From: Antitrichia curtipendula
Lineage: Eukaryota > Streptophyta > Bryopsida > Hypnales > Leucodontaceae
Reading direction: 5' to 3'
Length of the DNA: 64,000 nucleotides
Assembly (NCBI GenBank): GCA_951230915.1
Contig: OX579641.1
Coordinates: forward strand, 7,130,001 to 7,194,000
The position numbers were made by a program, and so were the translations under genes. Shown here piece after piece: positions 25,362-39,001 of this stretch. Below the pieces are notes generated by a model. The model had not been told where the DNA came from. It searched no databases and was given only the letters and a program-made list of their open reading frames with translations. Every line of letters begins with the position of its first letter. Positions within the stretch are counted from its first letter, which is position 1.

Positions 25362-27479
25362 GGGATCACTAAGGTTGAAGCCACGACTAGAATGATGGAA
25401 TGAAGCCAAGACAAAAACGGTGAAAGGAAGCCAACATAAAAACAATGAAATTTTGAATTTACAAGATAAAAATTGAAGGCTATGTTGTCTTTTCAATTGA
25501 AGGAGTTCAAAAGATTCTGAAAGAAAACAACAAGAACTTTTTGGGTTCATATAATTTACCATCTCCTAAAAATAGCCAAGCAGTCCCACCCTTGTACCTT
25601 GCTCGCAAGCAATTTTGAGGAGTTCAAAGGATGCTGTTGGCGACCAAAATGCGATTGAAGAAATTTGATGATTGAGGTTGCTGAGAAGTGCTACGGAGAC
25701 TTGTCAAGTAAGTCGCACCAACAATTCGAAGAAATTGTTGCACTTGAAATTTGCCAACGCCTACGCCTTGAAGTAGATTTGAATTTAGGTCTTGTCACAA
25801 GTTTGACAAGCTTGTCCCTTGGTAGAACAAAAAGTCATGCCTGCACCTTCACCTTGCTTGCAATTTCCTGAATTTCACAAATTTTGGCAAGCTTAAGAGG
25901 CAACAAAAACAAAGAAAATTTTGAGACATTTACGAATGAGGTTGGGGAATTAATTAGACGTGCTTCTCTGCCTTGAAGCAGATTTGATTTTAGATGAAAT
26001 CAGCGTCAAATTGTTTGAAGTGATTTTGACTTCATTGGCCAAAAGGTGAAATTTTGAGCTTGCTAAGTGAGAACCCCTAGCTTCCACTCCAAGCTGAGAT
26101 TCTTACCTATAGGATACTAATTGAGTTCATTCAATTATTGATTGAAAGCAATCAAGCACACGAGAATCAACTTTGTTCAAGTTGATTGCAACTTAACAAG
26201 ATTGAATAGATCATTCTTTTGATTACTGCTGAGTTTTGCCATTGGTATAATTACAAATCATTGTGAACCTTAATTCTGGGTACGATTGGAATCTTTGCAA
26301 AACACTGATTTGCATATTGGGATATTGCATCAAAGACAAAGGAGAAGATCAATTTGACTGTGTGCACTGTAATGTGACCCTTAAGTAGATAGCAGAAGAC
26401 GTTGAAAAGTACGCCAAACACGACACTCCGTTTGCAAAGAACACAGTCATATTGACTCACAAAAACTTCATTGAGAGGGCAACAACATTTTGCAGGTACA
26501 ATTGAAGACGCAATTGGGAAGTATTTACTCTTTCCGGTTGCCTATTGCCGATGTTGTGGTCGGGCAGTGTACAACCTCAGCTGCTATCTGTTCGCCAAGG
26601 CGGGATGGAATATACTAGGGCCTCAACGCTCTGGAAATGCATGACGCAACTAGATATTATCAATATGGATGATGTTACTCAAATTTTCTTTAAACATACA
26701 AATCAAAGATCTCAGCTATCAAACTTGGAACGGAAAGGCTAGCAACAAACTTGGGCAACACCCAAGAAGGTGCAAAATGCGATTATGCAATTTCAAGTAT
26801 TGTCCTATCCAGTAATTTTTTCTTGTGAGAATTTTACTTCTTTTGTTTCGTCATACGTGGTTTTCAAATGACATCTTCCCTTGCTTGTAGGTATTATTTT
26901 GAATGAGGCAAGGCAACAAGTGGACAATGTCATTGTGCTTGATGATAGTGACGATGCAACTATATATCCTATACAATTGGCAGATTGCTAGTGAGGGTGG
27001 TGTAGAAAATGCGGCTGCTTTTTTAGTGTAGTTATGACCATTGAAATGCTTCTTGTGTTTCATAAAATATGTATGATGTAATATAGAGAAATAAAAATAA
27101 TTTTCGGCCAATGATAGTGTGCCACATGTACAAAAATTATTTTTTGACTGCCCTTCTATTGCATTTATATATGGTTTTACATTATCACTTCAAAAGAAGT
27201 AGTTTCTATTTTTTACTATTATTTGTTAATTTTTCCAAGTTAATGACTTGCTTTAAATTTATTTTTTAAAATTCATATAAAAAAATTCAAGAAAAAAAAA
27301 CCTCAAATATAAAAAAATATTCTTGTTGCTTAACTTGTGTTTTAAAAAGTACTTGTAAACTTAATTTTGTAACCGTTAATTTAACTTTTATGAAATTTGT
27401 CTTGCATCCAAAACAATCGTTGTGTGCATCTATGTGCAAAATTTGAACCATGAGAGAAAAAATTGCAATTGCAATTCCT
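25362..27479. other. Intergenic, no gene recognised
   Basis: Slightly less AT-rich than the neighbouring DNA, with short open stretches near 26400-26740 that do not match a family I know. A related block, CCTTGAAG(T/C)AGATTTGA, occurs twice (near 25765 and 25973). Possibly old transposon-derived DNA. Confidence 0.4.
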
Positions 27480-27527
27480 TGTCCAAAATTGATTAAAGCT
27501 CTCGCAAAACACTCTTCAGGCATTTAG
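27480..27527 (-). mobile_element. Solo degenerate TTAA-element end
   Basis: AGCTCTCGCAAAAC followed by GGCATTTAGGGG resembles the terminal bases of the TTAA miniature families, but the flanking TTAA is mutated (GGGGCCAA) and no partner end is visible. It lies about 450 bases upstream of the NKAP start codon. Confidence 0.4.
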
Positions 27528-27840
27528 GGGCCAAATGAATCTTGTAAGTTCATCCCAAATTGCATTGTTCAATTTTGAAAATTCATAAAATATTGTGTAA
27601 GTGTCAAAAAATTATGAAATGACTTGGGTTCGTTTTCTCTCGAGGAAGCTGGCATGTTTACAAAAGAAATCTTCACTGAAGCCATCCATGTATTTAGGGC
27701 AGCAAAAAAAATGGGCATTTTCGGGTGCTTCTACTTCAGGTCACTTTTTTGGGTATTTTGAGTGCAATTTGGATTAACTTACTTTTGGATGAATAAAGAA
27801 ACATCCACCGTCAACGCGTTTCATCGATGGTCATGGATGA

Positions 27841-29517
<1,677 letters not shown>

Positions 29518-30594
29518 TTGTTTCTTATGGTAAGCTAGACTTGAGAGGTGAAGATAGGGTACCTTTCTGGCGTGGTATTTTGATGTAGTCTGACGCACAC
29601 TGGTTTGATTTCAACATGAACCAAGTTTGAACTTGCCAACTTAGCTTATTCATGGAGGGTTTTCCATTTGTTGAAGATGGGGATACAATCCACCCGTCAA
29701 TGCTTTTATCTCGAGAGGAGAACGCCTACCTTTTTTTTTGCAATATACGCAGAGATGATGAATTTTTTTTCCCATACTGTTATCGTCTTCATTGACACAT
29801 GCATTCATATGTTTTGGCAGCATCGTTAAATATTGTGTATAACAGGAGTACTACTTTACTTTTACTACTCTACTTTTCCTGTGCTGAGGGGTGAAAAGTT
29901 GTTATTTTTGTCAGGTCGTTTAAGAGTGAGGACATTCAACGTCGTGAGGGTCCATGCAAGACTTGGAAGTAATGAAGTAGACTCCAACAGATTGTGCCAT
30001 ACCGTTGCTGGTTGACGATGAGTTCCTCATCTTGTTGCGCTTCTCGAGAGAATTGCAGAGACCGACCAACAAACGCAAACAAGGCCATCACGACGTTGAA
30101 TCTGCTTCAGCTGGTACATTCAATCTTCCAATTTCACATTCCATGTTTAGCGTTCTGTATTTAAACAATACCGAGGTGCTACACTGTTTCGGTTGTAAAA
30201 GTGTGGAGATTATTTGTATCTCTTGGAACCTCCACCTACATAGTTCCTTGACCAGGCGGCTTGGCGCAATTAGTTTCATATTCATATTAGAGTTGTCTTC
30301 TTCCTTGAAAACAAGGGTATCCAGGGAGTCGGATCATCTTGTCGGTAAAGGACACCTCTTCTGAAGTGAGTTACGCATCGTCGATCAGGCTAGAATGACC
30401 TATTATTGTCTGAACTGATTGACGCTCTGTGAGTTTCAAACGTTTTAGTTTAGGCGAGAATAACCGCTTATTGCCTGGTGCCATAGACTGAAACATTGGA
30501 CAGCACAAATGTGGAGGGTTGGCGGTTACTGTGGTCAAACTCCAGACGGTTGATAAGCGCTAACTGCCTTCATTTGCAGTGAAAGAAAGAGGAT
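29518..30594. other. Spacer between NKAP and small ORF
   Basis: Probably the NKAP 3' UTR at the left and, at the right, the 5' region of the small ORF. The sequence is less AT-rich than the other spacers. A pyrimidine-AG (TTCATTTGCAG) directly before the small ORF could be a splice acceptor of an upstream non-coding exon. Confidence 0.4.
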
Positions 30595-30810
30595 ATGGGC
30601 ATCAAGGAGGCAGCAGTGCTCCTGCTATTTGTTCTTGCATTGTCTTGTCTTGTATCCATTCTTATCACTTTGTACATCTCTCAGCTCTACAAATACGACT
30701 TCTTCTTGGCTGTTGCTTTGTTCATCGGCGTCTTGTCCATTGTAGCCGCCCTTTTCAGTATGTGCTTTTTCCCATTTTTCCGGGCTCTTCTTCTCTCAGA
30801 GTCCATTTGA
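30595..30810 (+). CDS. Small hypothetical protein with two membrane segments
   Basis: ATG to TGA, 71 residues. It is almost entirely hydrophobic with two predicted membrane spans, LLLFVLALSCLVSILITLYI (about 9-28) and FFLAVALFIGVLSIVAALF (about 36-54), separated by a short polar turn (SQLYKYD). I do not recognise the family. A candidate acceptor (TTCATTTGCAG) lies just upstream, and a strong donor (GTATGT at 30759) occurs inside the ORF after residue 54, so the true gene may be spliced and end elsewhere. Membrane localisation is inferred from composition only. Confidence 0.4.
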   Translation: MGIKEAAVLLLFVLALSCLVSILITLYISQLYKYDFFLAVALFIGVLSIVAALFSMCFFPFFRALLLSESI

Positions 30811-31487
30811 CATGAGCCTGTTCTAACTCTTTTGATATAAGAAGAAATAAATTCTTCTAATCATATCAAATGATTTGTGAAATTTCTCTCGAAGATTATG
30901 GATTTTATATTGTATTTTTGGAAAAAACAAGTGGAGCAAGAATTTAAGAACTCAAAATTGTTGAAGTGGAGACTAAAGAAATTTGAACAGTTGAATTGAA
31001 GACAACATACATCAAAGGTTGAAAGAACAAAGCAAGGGGGAATTAAATTTTAGTATAAGAGAAGAAAGAGAATTATACATTGTAAACTTTTATATGGTAC
31101 AATTCTATGAAGATTTTGAGGAGTTTGTCCATAAAGTTTTAACTCTTACAAGAAATATTTGCACAATTCAACTTTCTTGTGTGTGAAGGGATCTTTAATA
31201 GATTGCTACTACTATTTAGTAGACATCTATTCTCATTTAGGCTTTGGAGTGTGTTGCCACAAAATTTAGTTTTTTACTTTGTTAGATTTTATTCTCCAAA
31301 AGTCATTTGGATGGATTTTCATAGTGAAATGATTATGATGATAGAATCCTTTTTATATAATGCTTCAATGGGACAATTTTTTATATGTAAATCACAATCT
31401 AATAAAAAAAAATATTGATTTCATATACTATGATTTTTCTTTTCAAGTGGTAGAAAATCCATTTTTATAAAAGCTTATACTTCCTCC
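30811..31487. other. Intergenic, AT-rich, nothing recognised
   Basis: 3' flank of the small ORF and AT-rich DNA. The ORF at 31179-31418 has no recognisable similarity. Confidence 0.45.
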
Positions 31488-31489
31488 GT

Positions 31490-31996
31490 TCTAAAATGAT
31501 CTTCTTATTGTACTTTGTGATGTTGCAAATTGGTTCGATTTAGTTTTCGATTACTATTTGGGACTAACAAAACAACTCCAAGTAGTGGTCCCCCTTCCAT
31601 CTTTGCAATCATCAATCAAAAGACAACTGAAATGACTAAAAGTGTCAATTAACACTATTAATTTTTATTTTTTGCTACTCTTTGAACATTGTCCAATTGT
31701 ATTAGATGAAGCTCAAGGAAGCGGAACAAAAGGCCATACATGGTCTTGGGCATATTCTAAATGCCTACAAAATGACAACTTCACACTCAACAAGTGTTGT
31801 TCCTTGAAAATGTGCAAAAAATTTTACTTTTCAATATTTCAAAACTACACTTTGAAAAGAGCTCTAAAATTTAAAGTTTCTAGAATGCTAGGAGTGCACC
31901 AAAATCTACTTATAGTGCAATTTTTTTTGTGTATCATTTTTAGCCTTAATTTGGAACATTTTGTCCAACAAGAAGATCATTTGGAGATGGAGGTAG
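31490..31996. mobile_element. Stowaway-like inverted-repeat element (TA target site)
   Basis: Left end TA|CTTCCTCCGTTCTAAAATGA, then TCTTCTTATTG; right end in reverse TA|CTACCTCCATCTCCAAATGA, then TCTTCTTGTTG. Terminal inverted repeat of about 33 bases at roughly 80% identity, TA on both sides. CTNCCTCCGT-type ends are the Stowaway signature. The open frame spanning 31642-32046 crosses the right end and shows no transposase motif, so I treat it as chance. Confidence 0.68.
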
Positions 31997-31998
31997 TA

Positions 31999-33592
31999 TT
32001 TTTTAATAATAAAAGTTTCATATTGCTAAATTTTCAAAAACTTTAAGAATCAATGGATGGATGTATTAAGAATAGCTATGGGGTGATCAAACATTTAACA
32101 TCATTTTCAGTCAAATTAAACTATTATAAAAAATTTAGCTATTTACATAGGATAGTTGACGAAAGGGTGATAGTATAAGGTGATGTGATTTATGGACAAA
32201 CTTTCCTAGAACTATCAATTTATCTACTTTGAAACTCTCTATAAGATTCTCATATTTACTATCTAAAACGATTATATTGCAACCTTCCAATAATTTCAAA
32301 GAAATGGATAAAGAGTTCTAGAAATTGACTCCTTCTGATTGATGCATAAAATCATAATGATAGATTATTTTAACCTCAAGATAGTTTACATGAACACAAT
32401 GTGTATGAAACTTTAGAAGCTCAACATGCACCTTGTTCCATGTGATATTGGAAAAAATCTTGAACTAAAAAGCGTGAGCATTAACACAATTGAATTTCTT
32501 TTGCAAAATATAAAATAAAATACCTCAAATCTTTGGATTTTATTACATCCACAAAGTGGATTCTAAATATTTTGTAGGTCAAGTACAATATTGTTCAAAA
32601 TCTATTGTATTGAATAAGGATAAAGCTTCAATGTACTCCAATGGAATTGAGTAATAAAATATAAATTAATTAGTTTGGTCCAAAGAAATAGGTGTGACCA
32701 AGGAAGTCATTGTCCTATCTTAGGTATGAACATCATTGTTGGAAAATAAACATTAGTGTTAGAATACATGCTTATATTTCAAGATATAGGATACCTAAGG
32801 TGTATATATCTAAAATGGCACCCACCCCTAAATGATATCCTACTACTGGGATCCAATTGTGCCCTCTTTGCACTTTAAGAGCATCTCCTATAGTCCTTGA
32901 AAATTAACTATTCTTCCAAACTAATTGGTGTTTGAGGCATGCATGAGAATCCCTACAATGTAATTGAAGGCCGCAACACCTCATTCTACAAAAGGGAAAT
33001 AGACAAAGATAAGAGGACCAATTCTATAATTTAAAAAAATCAAAGTACAATCATGATAATATTTTGCCTTGTCTTCTATTCTTAAAGGGCCTACATAGTG
33101 CAAGAATCTAGCAAGTTTGTGGCAAGCTTGAAAAATATTAGTGAGGGGCAAGGGATTTCATTGCTTGGGAAAACTTATTGAACCTTCAAATTGGTGCTCT
33201 AGGTATAATAGGGAATCCAATAAATAATATTGTATATGTTTTTATAGTGAAAAATAAATTGAACAAAATACATGTGAAAAACATTCAAATTTGTTGTTCT
33301 ACTGCAACAAAAAAATTGTGAAACCAACCATCTAAACATGTGTAATGACCAAAGGGTTTATATACCTTAGGGGTGGTGTGGTGCATGTAATTTTATATAT
33401 TTGTGAAGTCTATTCATTATTATAGTTCTTTGCAAATTTTTTTTGTAGAATTTGGATACATTTTGAGGAAGGGGGACCTTAGTGAAGTTACCACGCATGT
33501 TTAGTCTTATAACTCATGGCACTTTGTGGGGCATATAGTAAAGTTTGAAAAATTTATTACTTGGTTAAAAAATTAAACGTAGTACGGACCAA
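31999..33592. other. Intergenic, AT-rich, nothing recognised
   Basis: No coding region, inverted repeat or tandem array that I can support in this stretch. Confidence 0.45.
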
Positions 33593-33596
33593 TTAA

Positions 33597-34531
33597 CCCC
33601 TAAAGGACCAAACACCGTTTTTTGACAACATAGCGATTTTGGGCAGCTCACTATGACCGGAATTTTTCTTTTTTTTCTTTGAAATTTTCACAAAAGATGT
33701 GCCCGAGGAGTAGCTTTAAGGTCCAACAATTTTCGTAACTTTTGACTACATGGTTAAAAAGTTATTGCATGATATGTCATTTTCATTGTTCGGCGGGCAG
33801 CCGGGGCAGCCAAAAAAACTTCTTTAAAAATCACTTTTAAAAAAATCTAAAATTTGAAATTGGTTCTTTAGATTTATATGTACGTGGGAGGCTTTGAATC
33901 ATTCCATTCCGATCAATGAGTCAAAAGTTATGAGGGTTCTTAGTTTGAGGGTAGTTATGGAATCTCTACACTAAAATAAACTTTGAAGTCCTTTATTTAA
34001 TTCGATTTTCAATATTTTTGAAAAAAAATAAAAACGTTGGGTGTATATTGTTTATTACAACATTACAATTGTTGGGATTGGCATTTTTCAATTTCATAAA
34101 TAAATTCTTGACAATTTAGTGCTTTGAATCATTCTCTACCTCTTCCTACTTACTATTTTTTTCCTATATGTTGTACAATTCCAAATGATCTGAAATTTTT
34201 CAAGCATGTAGCCAACTTGCCTTGAAGAATAAATGCAAAGAGTAACCATCATTTTGGACATTTTTTCAGACAAATGTGACCTTGTGGAGGGCAGCTGCCC
34301 GTTTTTTCGCAGGGACAAAAAAAGGATTTTTGTCAATTCAAACGCTATTATCTTGCAATCCACTTGGTGGAAAATTCTGAAATTTTTTCCACATCTTCTT
34401 AAATAAGTTTACTACAAGATCCTACGGCTACAAGTGTCCAAAAATGTTTTTTTTCTAAAATTTGGCACTAGTATTAGAAATGGCAGTTCTGGAGCGGATT
34501 TGGTGAAAACATAGTCAAAAACCTTTAGGGG
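33597..34531 (+). mobile_element. TTAA-type (piggyBac-like) miniature element, family C, copy 1
   Basis: TTAA (33593-33596) then CCCCTAAAGGACCAAACACC; right end AAAAACCTTTAGGGG then TTAA (34532-34535). The first 9-10 terminal bases (CCCCTAAAGG) are inverted at the ends. The 935-base interior is closely similar along its whole length to 58718-59590. It contains the motif GCGGGCAGC and, near 34285, GGGCAGCTGCCCG. No transposase. Confidence 0.8.
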
Positions 34532-34535
34532 TTAA

Positions 34536-35300
34536 ATAGTAACAAAACAAATGAATATTTCTTCATATGGAATTGAATGCTACATTTATTGTGCAAGACA
34601 CCAACTTGGAAGTAAAGCGCTTCTAGTATAAGAGTATATATGAGGTGAAAATCTAAAGTAAGTTTACCTCAATTTCAAAAAATAATAATGTTGATTCTAT
34701 AACAATTTTGGTACATCAATCATAAAGAGATGTGTAATGGAAAGATAGAAATTAATTAGATCAGTTATAAGATATCTACCTCATTTATTCTATTCACTGA
34801 AACCATCTTCACAATCACATTACAAAAAAGCAAATGAAAAATACCATTCTTTATTTTACAACATGCGAAATTTCTCCTACAAATAAATAAATTGACACAA
34901 TCATTCATAACAAAACTTCTACTACAAGATATCATTTCTATTCTCTTTATTAGAGCACAAATCCCAATTACATCAACAAAATATGCCCAATGAAAGGCTT
35001 CTAAATTAGAAAAGGAAAGAATAAATACAAGCTGTCATATTTGAAACAAAAAAAATGGAAAACATCAAGCAAACTATTGTAGGCAATTATCAAGTTCAAC
35101 ACATGGTCAAAAAATTATTAAAAATAGAAAAAATAGGTTTGGCATCCATTTATTGATTTACTAAATTTTTGACATTTTTTAAACTCAATTAAATATAGAA
35201 ATTGATAAATGGATGTCACATACATTTTTCATATATCTATACAAGTGATACTTTACTATCATCTATGATAATAAGTGAAATCTCATATTGTCAAAATTGA
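34536..35300. other. Intergenic, AT-rich; small inverted repeat near 35141-35218
   Basis: No gene recognised. GCATCCATTTATTGATT near 35141 and AATTGATAAATGGATG near 35200 form a short imperfect inverted repeat. Confidence 0.4.
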
Positions 35301-35567
35301 TCATTTGTTTGGATTATAGGTGATTTAATATGATATGACAACAACAATTTGATACCAAAATTTGGACAATATTTGATAATTTTATTTTTATCATATGTAT
35401 TTTTTAAAATTATATATATATATATACTAACTATATATATTTAATGCAATCCACTAATAAATTATTAGATTTCAATAAAAAGTACTTATTCAAAATAACT
35501 CAAAATTTTGGTATTAGATTGTTGTTGTCATTATATCATATTAGATCACCTATACTTCAAACAAATG
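35301..35567. repeat. Foldback element with about 67-base arms
   Basis: The left arm (35301-35372) and the right arm (35501-35567) are inverted copies at roughly 85% identity; shared blocks are TATAGGTGAT(T/C)TAATATGATAT, GACAACAACAAT and ATACCAAAATTT. The loop of about 130 bases includes an (AT)n run near 35410-35426. A miniature inverted-repeat transposon is likely, but I could not define a target duplication. Confidence 0.6.
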
Positions 35568-36795
35568 TATTATGGAAATATCCTTACAAACAAACATCTT
35601 GGATTCAAAAAGATTGTGGAAAAAATAATAGTTTTGGATGGTAAACACAAATTAAAATGATTTACATTAATTGTATAATATCTTTAAAACTATTCAAAAT
35701 AGATTCAACAACCTTTCAAATTGCAACCTATAGATCATCTATAATAGTAAATGAAATCTCAAGTCTTCGATTCATAAAGAGTTTACGAATTCCATTTCAT
35801 TTAATATTATCTACATTTTTCTATATACACAAGTTTTTTGAAGCACATACATGTCAACTTTTTACAATACCAATGGCAGTGGGTCTTAAATGATGTACAA
35901 CAACATGCTATAAAATATTGAAGTCATTGAGACTCAATTAAGAAGCATAGGCAATTTAGAGAATGATTATGAAAACTACCTCAACAATTGAATCTATGTT
36001 GATGGTAAACTTTGGATATCATTTACTTCCAAACCATGTTTACTTTTTGCTTCAAGTTTTTTTAGGAATGCAGTATACACAAAGATACTGCAATATTCAT
36101 GTTTGCTCATTTGAATTTTGTCCACTCATTCTCAACATATGGCACATGGAGTGAAATTGAGGTCACTATATCAATGAAGTTAGACCTTCACTTCACCATA
36201 CAAAAATATTTTGATACTGGATGATGCATGTGATACTTAATCAAATTTAAACAATCAAATATTTGACATGCTTGACTTGAATTTCACTTGATTTCGACAG
36301 ATGTATCCATTAATTTCCAAAAAGATTCGACATTACTTTTTAAATGATTTTCTGTCGAGTCTGCTGGTTGCCTACGGTATATGTAAGCTGCGTGAAAATT
36401 TACTTTGACCACAGATATGATCTGCTTTGTATTACAGAAAATCAGTGGCTTGAACAGTACAAAACATGCAAATTATGTGGCCCTAGGATAAAGAGACGAG
36501 ATTCTGCAAACTCGTCGAGTAAGATTTCAAGGTTTCAGTCTATCATTACAAATATTTCCAGAGCTAAGAGTCACACAATGCATTTGATATGTGCATTATT
36601 GACATAATGGAATAAATCAAGGACTTTCCTATCCTGCTGACAGATTTCAAGGCTTTACTGACACATATAATCTGCACATAAGTACCTGTCCTTGTAAACC
36701 TCTCTTTCTCTGTCTCGCATGAGACTATACCATGTAAAATTGAAGAGTCAAATGGATATTCGCGCGCAAACCTGGTAGGATATATCTTAAACTCC
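35568..36795. other. AT-rich spacer and likely 3' flank of TRAPPC4
   Basis: Short ORFs without recognisable similarity. The last few hundred bases before 36796 are presumably the 3' UTR of the minus-strand TRAPPC4 gene. Confidence 0.4.
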
Positions 36796-38530
36796 TTACC
36801 GGGTTGCAAGGCCGGTCTTGCTATCCTTCCGAACTGCAAGAGCCAAATTCAGGTCCCATAGCTCGCACCTGATAGGCATTTCCACCTCGTAGAATGGGTT
36901 TTTCAAAACATAATCTGTGTAAAGCTCATAAATGGATTTCAGCAAGTTATCGATTCCCGGTGTCCTCGGTTCAGTGGCCACGAAAATCTTTGTGCCTGTT
37001 CCAGTGAAAATGACAGGAAGAAATCGAATGAGCCACAGTGGAAGACAGAAGTCTAGGTATGAAAGAAAAAGAAAAGGATCTAAAAAATGGGAATCTCTCA
37101 CAAAGTGAGTCGACAAAAATGAAAAATCCCTGATATCTGTATTTCGAATGTTTTAAGGTGACACATTGGAGCCAGTGCCACCTCTTCATGCTCATCCTTG
37201 TAACCTGCACTAGTTTAAAGCTGACATTGAACAAAATGAGGTTAAATAAAAAAATGATTATAGGTGAAGGATTTCTTCTTATCTAGAGCTTATCACTTCA
37301 TCCCGTGCAATCTAAAGTGGCCCTAAGAGGATACCAGGGATAAGGGTCACGCATAATTATTCTACTAGCGGATGCCATCACACCTGCGAAACAATAAGAA
37401 TTTTCCATGATTGGCAATACCAAAATGATTTGTGATTTGGCCTGCTACGTTTTAGAAGAATTTGCATGGAGACCGGTTTGTCATACCTGTAAGGGCTTGG
37501 AAGCAATGCAGATCAAAAGTGTCGGCCTCTAGAAGCTCGATCCCAGTGCACCCACCAACAGGAGACAGCTCCTTCGAAATTGCATGCATTGAGTGCCAGA
37601 GACTCGCCAGTCTCAAGCTGTCATTAGTGTCCAGGCGGCCTTGTGTTCCATAATCCTGCATAGTTTCAAAGCGTAAACCACAATCTCAGCACAAATTCAG
37701 ATCCAATTTCTGTCCATCAGAAATGTCGTTCCCGAGCAATCGAGAAGACAATCGACCAAGGACGGTAAAACATACAATCATGTATTCCCCTTCGACACAC
37801 ATTATCTCAGTATTAAATTCAAGAATCAACATATGACATCTATCGAATGTCGTTTTTTCTACAAACCAACGGACGTCTCAGATTCAGAAATCATAAGCAG
37901 AAGCACAAATTATACGACTCCATTGTTGCATCAAACTAGTTCGATCACAGTCCAGCTACGAGTGTTACAAAAATCAGGAACTTCAACTCCTCTTACATAA
38001 CAACCCCCTTAGAGGACACACAACCAAAATTTATAGTTCAATATTCTAATCAAGCAATCAAGTGACTCGTCGACACGCATTACCTCAATATTAGGGTTCA
38101 AGAATCAGCAAATGACATTTTACTACTGTCATTTCTTCTTCCTGTCTTATGGACTATCAGGTTCAGAAATTATAAGTAGAAGCACTCAAACCGCATTAAC
38201 TTCCAAAATAGCCACATTATCGTAATTGTTACATCCAAAAGATCAATCGCAGTCCAGCTACATTCTACGGCGCAAAGAGGTAACGGGGCACCTTCAAATT
38301 CTCTTAATCAACCGAAACCCTAGAAAACACACAACAGAAGATCTCACTAACAGAAACGAATTCCCGACTTCTCATCAGCTACGTTGCAACAGTTGGAAAG
38401 AAAATGAAACTAAGCGGGCATAGCGAGTTGTGAATGAAAGAGAGAACTGGCGAAGAATGGCGACCTTGTAGAAAATGAGCCCGCCGGACTTGTTAATGAC
38501 GAAGATGTTGAAGACGATGGCTCCTGCCAT
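36796..38530 (-). CDS. TRAPPC4: TRAPP complex subunit 4 (Trs23), three exons
   Basis: Minus-strand gene, exons 38530-38465, 37655-37487 and 36995-36796, joined in phase (66+169+200 = 435 nt, 144 residues plus TAA). Introns begin GTCGCC and GTATGA and end GCAG and ACAG. Start MAGAIVFNIFVINKSGGLIF matches the Trs23/TRAPPC4 N-terminus. Exon 2 has DTNDSLRLASLWHSMHAI and GIELLEADTFDLHCFQALTG, and exon 3 has GTKIFVATEP, YELYTDYVLKNPFYE and MPIRCELWD, all strongly conserved in this longin-like family. The protein is part of the TRAPP core that acts as a Rab1/Ypt1 exchange factor and vesicle tether at the ER-Golgi. Plant members lack the PDZ-like insert of animal TRAPPC4, and so does this one. The length equals that of the Arabidopsis protein. 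A foldback repeat lies about 210 bases upstream. Confidence 0.96.
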
Positions 38531-38739
38531 AGCGGGAGCTGAATGCAAGCTGATCGATGCTCTGAAATAACGAAGAGATCTGCAACCGGAGCTTCAAACG
38601 TGCATCGCCATCTCCGAACCCTTGGAAAACAGAGTATGCTCGAAAGCATACTCCTAAACATAGGGTCCGGGTATATATGTTTTAGATACCCGGAGGGTCT
38701 TAAATTTTTCTTAAAAAAGGAAGTCAGTGGTATTGGGTC

Positions 38740-39001
38740 GAGTCTATAGTTAGTGCAACGAGCCTCTTGCGGAGGTCCGGCCAAGGGTGAATGTAAAAAA
38801 CAATACCCCCAATTTTGTGCTTTATTCATTTTATTGTTAACACCTCTCCTAGCTAATTTGGGGTCTTTATTGCAAATATGAACTCAAAATTTGCAAAAAA
38901 TTTGCAAAAAAAAAATTGCGAAGTAAATAAAAGGTTCATGTGTTCATTCTAGGGATAAAACAAGAGCCTCCGCAAGAGACTCGTTGCACTACTATAGACT
39001 C
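38740..39001. repeat. Foldback element in the TRAPPC4 upstream region
   Basis: Left arm 38740-38776 (GAGTCTATAGTTAGTGCAAC then GAGCCTCTTGCGGAGG) and right arm 39001-38965 in reverse (GAGTCTATAGTAGTGCAACG then AGTCTCTTGCGGAGG) match at about 90% over 37 bases. Loop of about 190 bases. It begins 210 bases upstream of the TRAPPC4 ATG, so it lies in or next to the promoter. No clear target duplication was seen. Confidence 0.65.

Noticed and set aside
31642..32046. 134-codon ORF overlapping the Stowaway-like element
   Set aside because: Extends beyond the element end, AT-rich composition, no transposase motif.
38410..38829. 139-codon minus ORF covering TRAPPC4 exon 1
   Set aside because: It is in a different frame from the conserved MAGAIVFNIFVINKSGGLIF exon and crosses the foldback; not coding.
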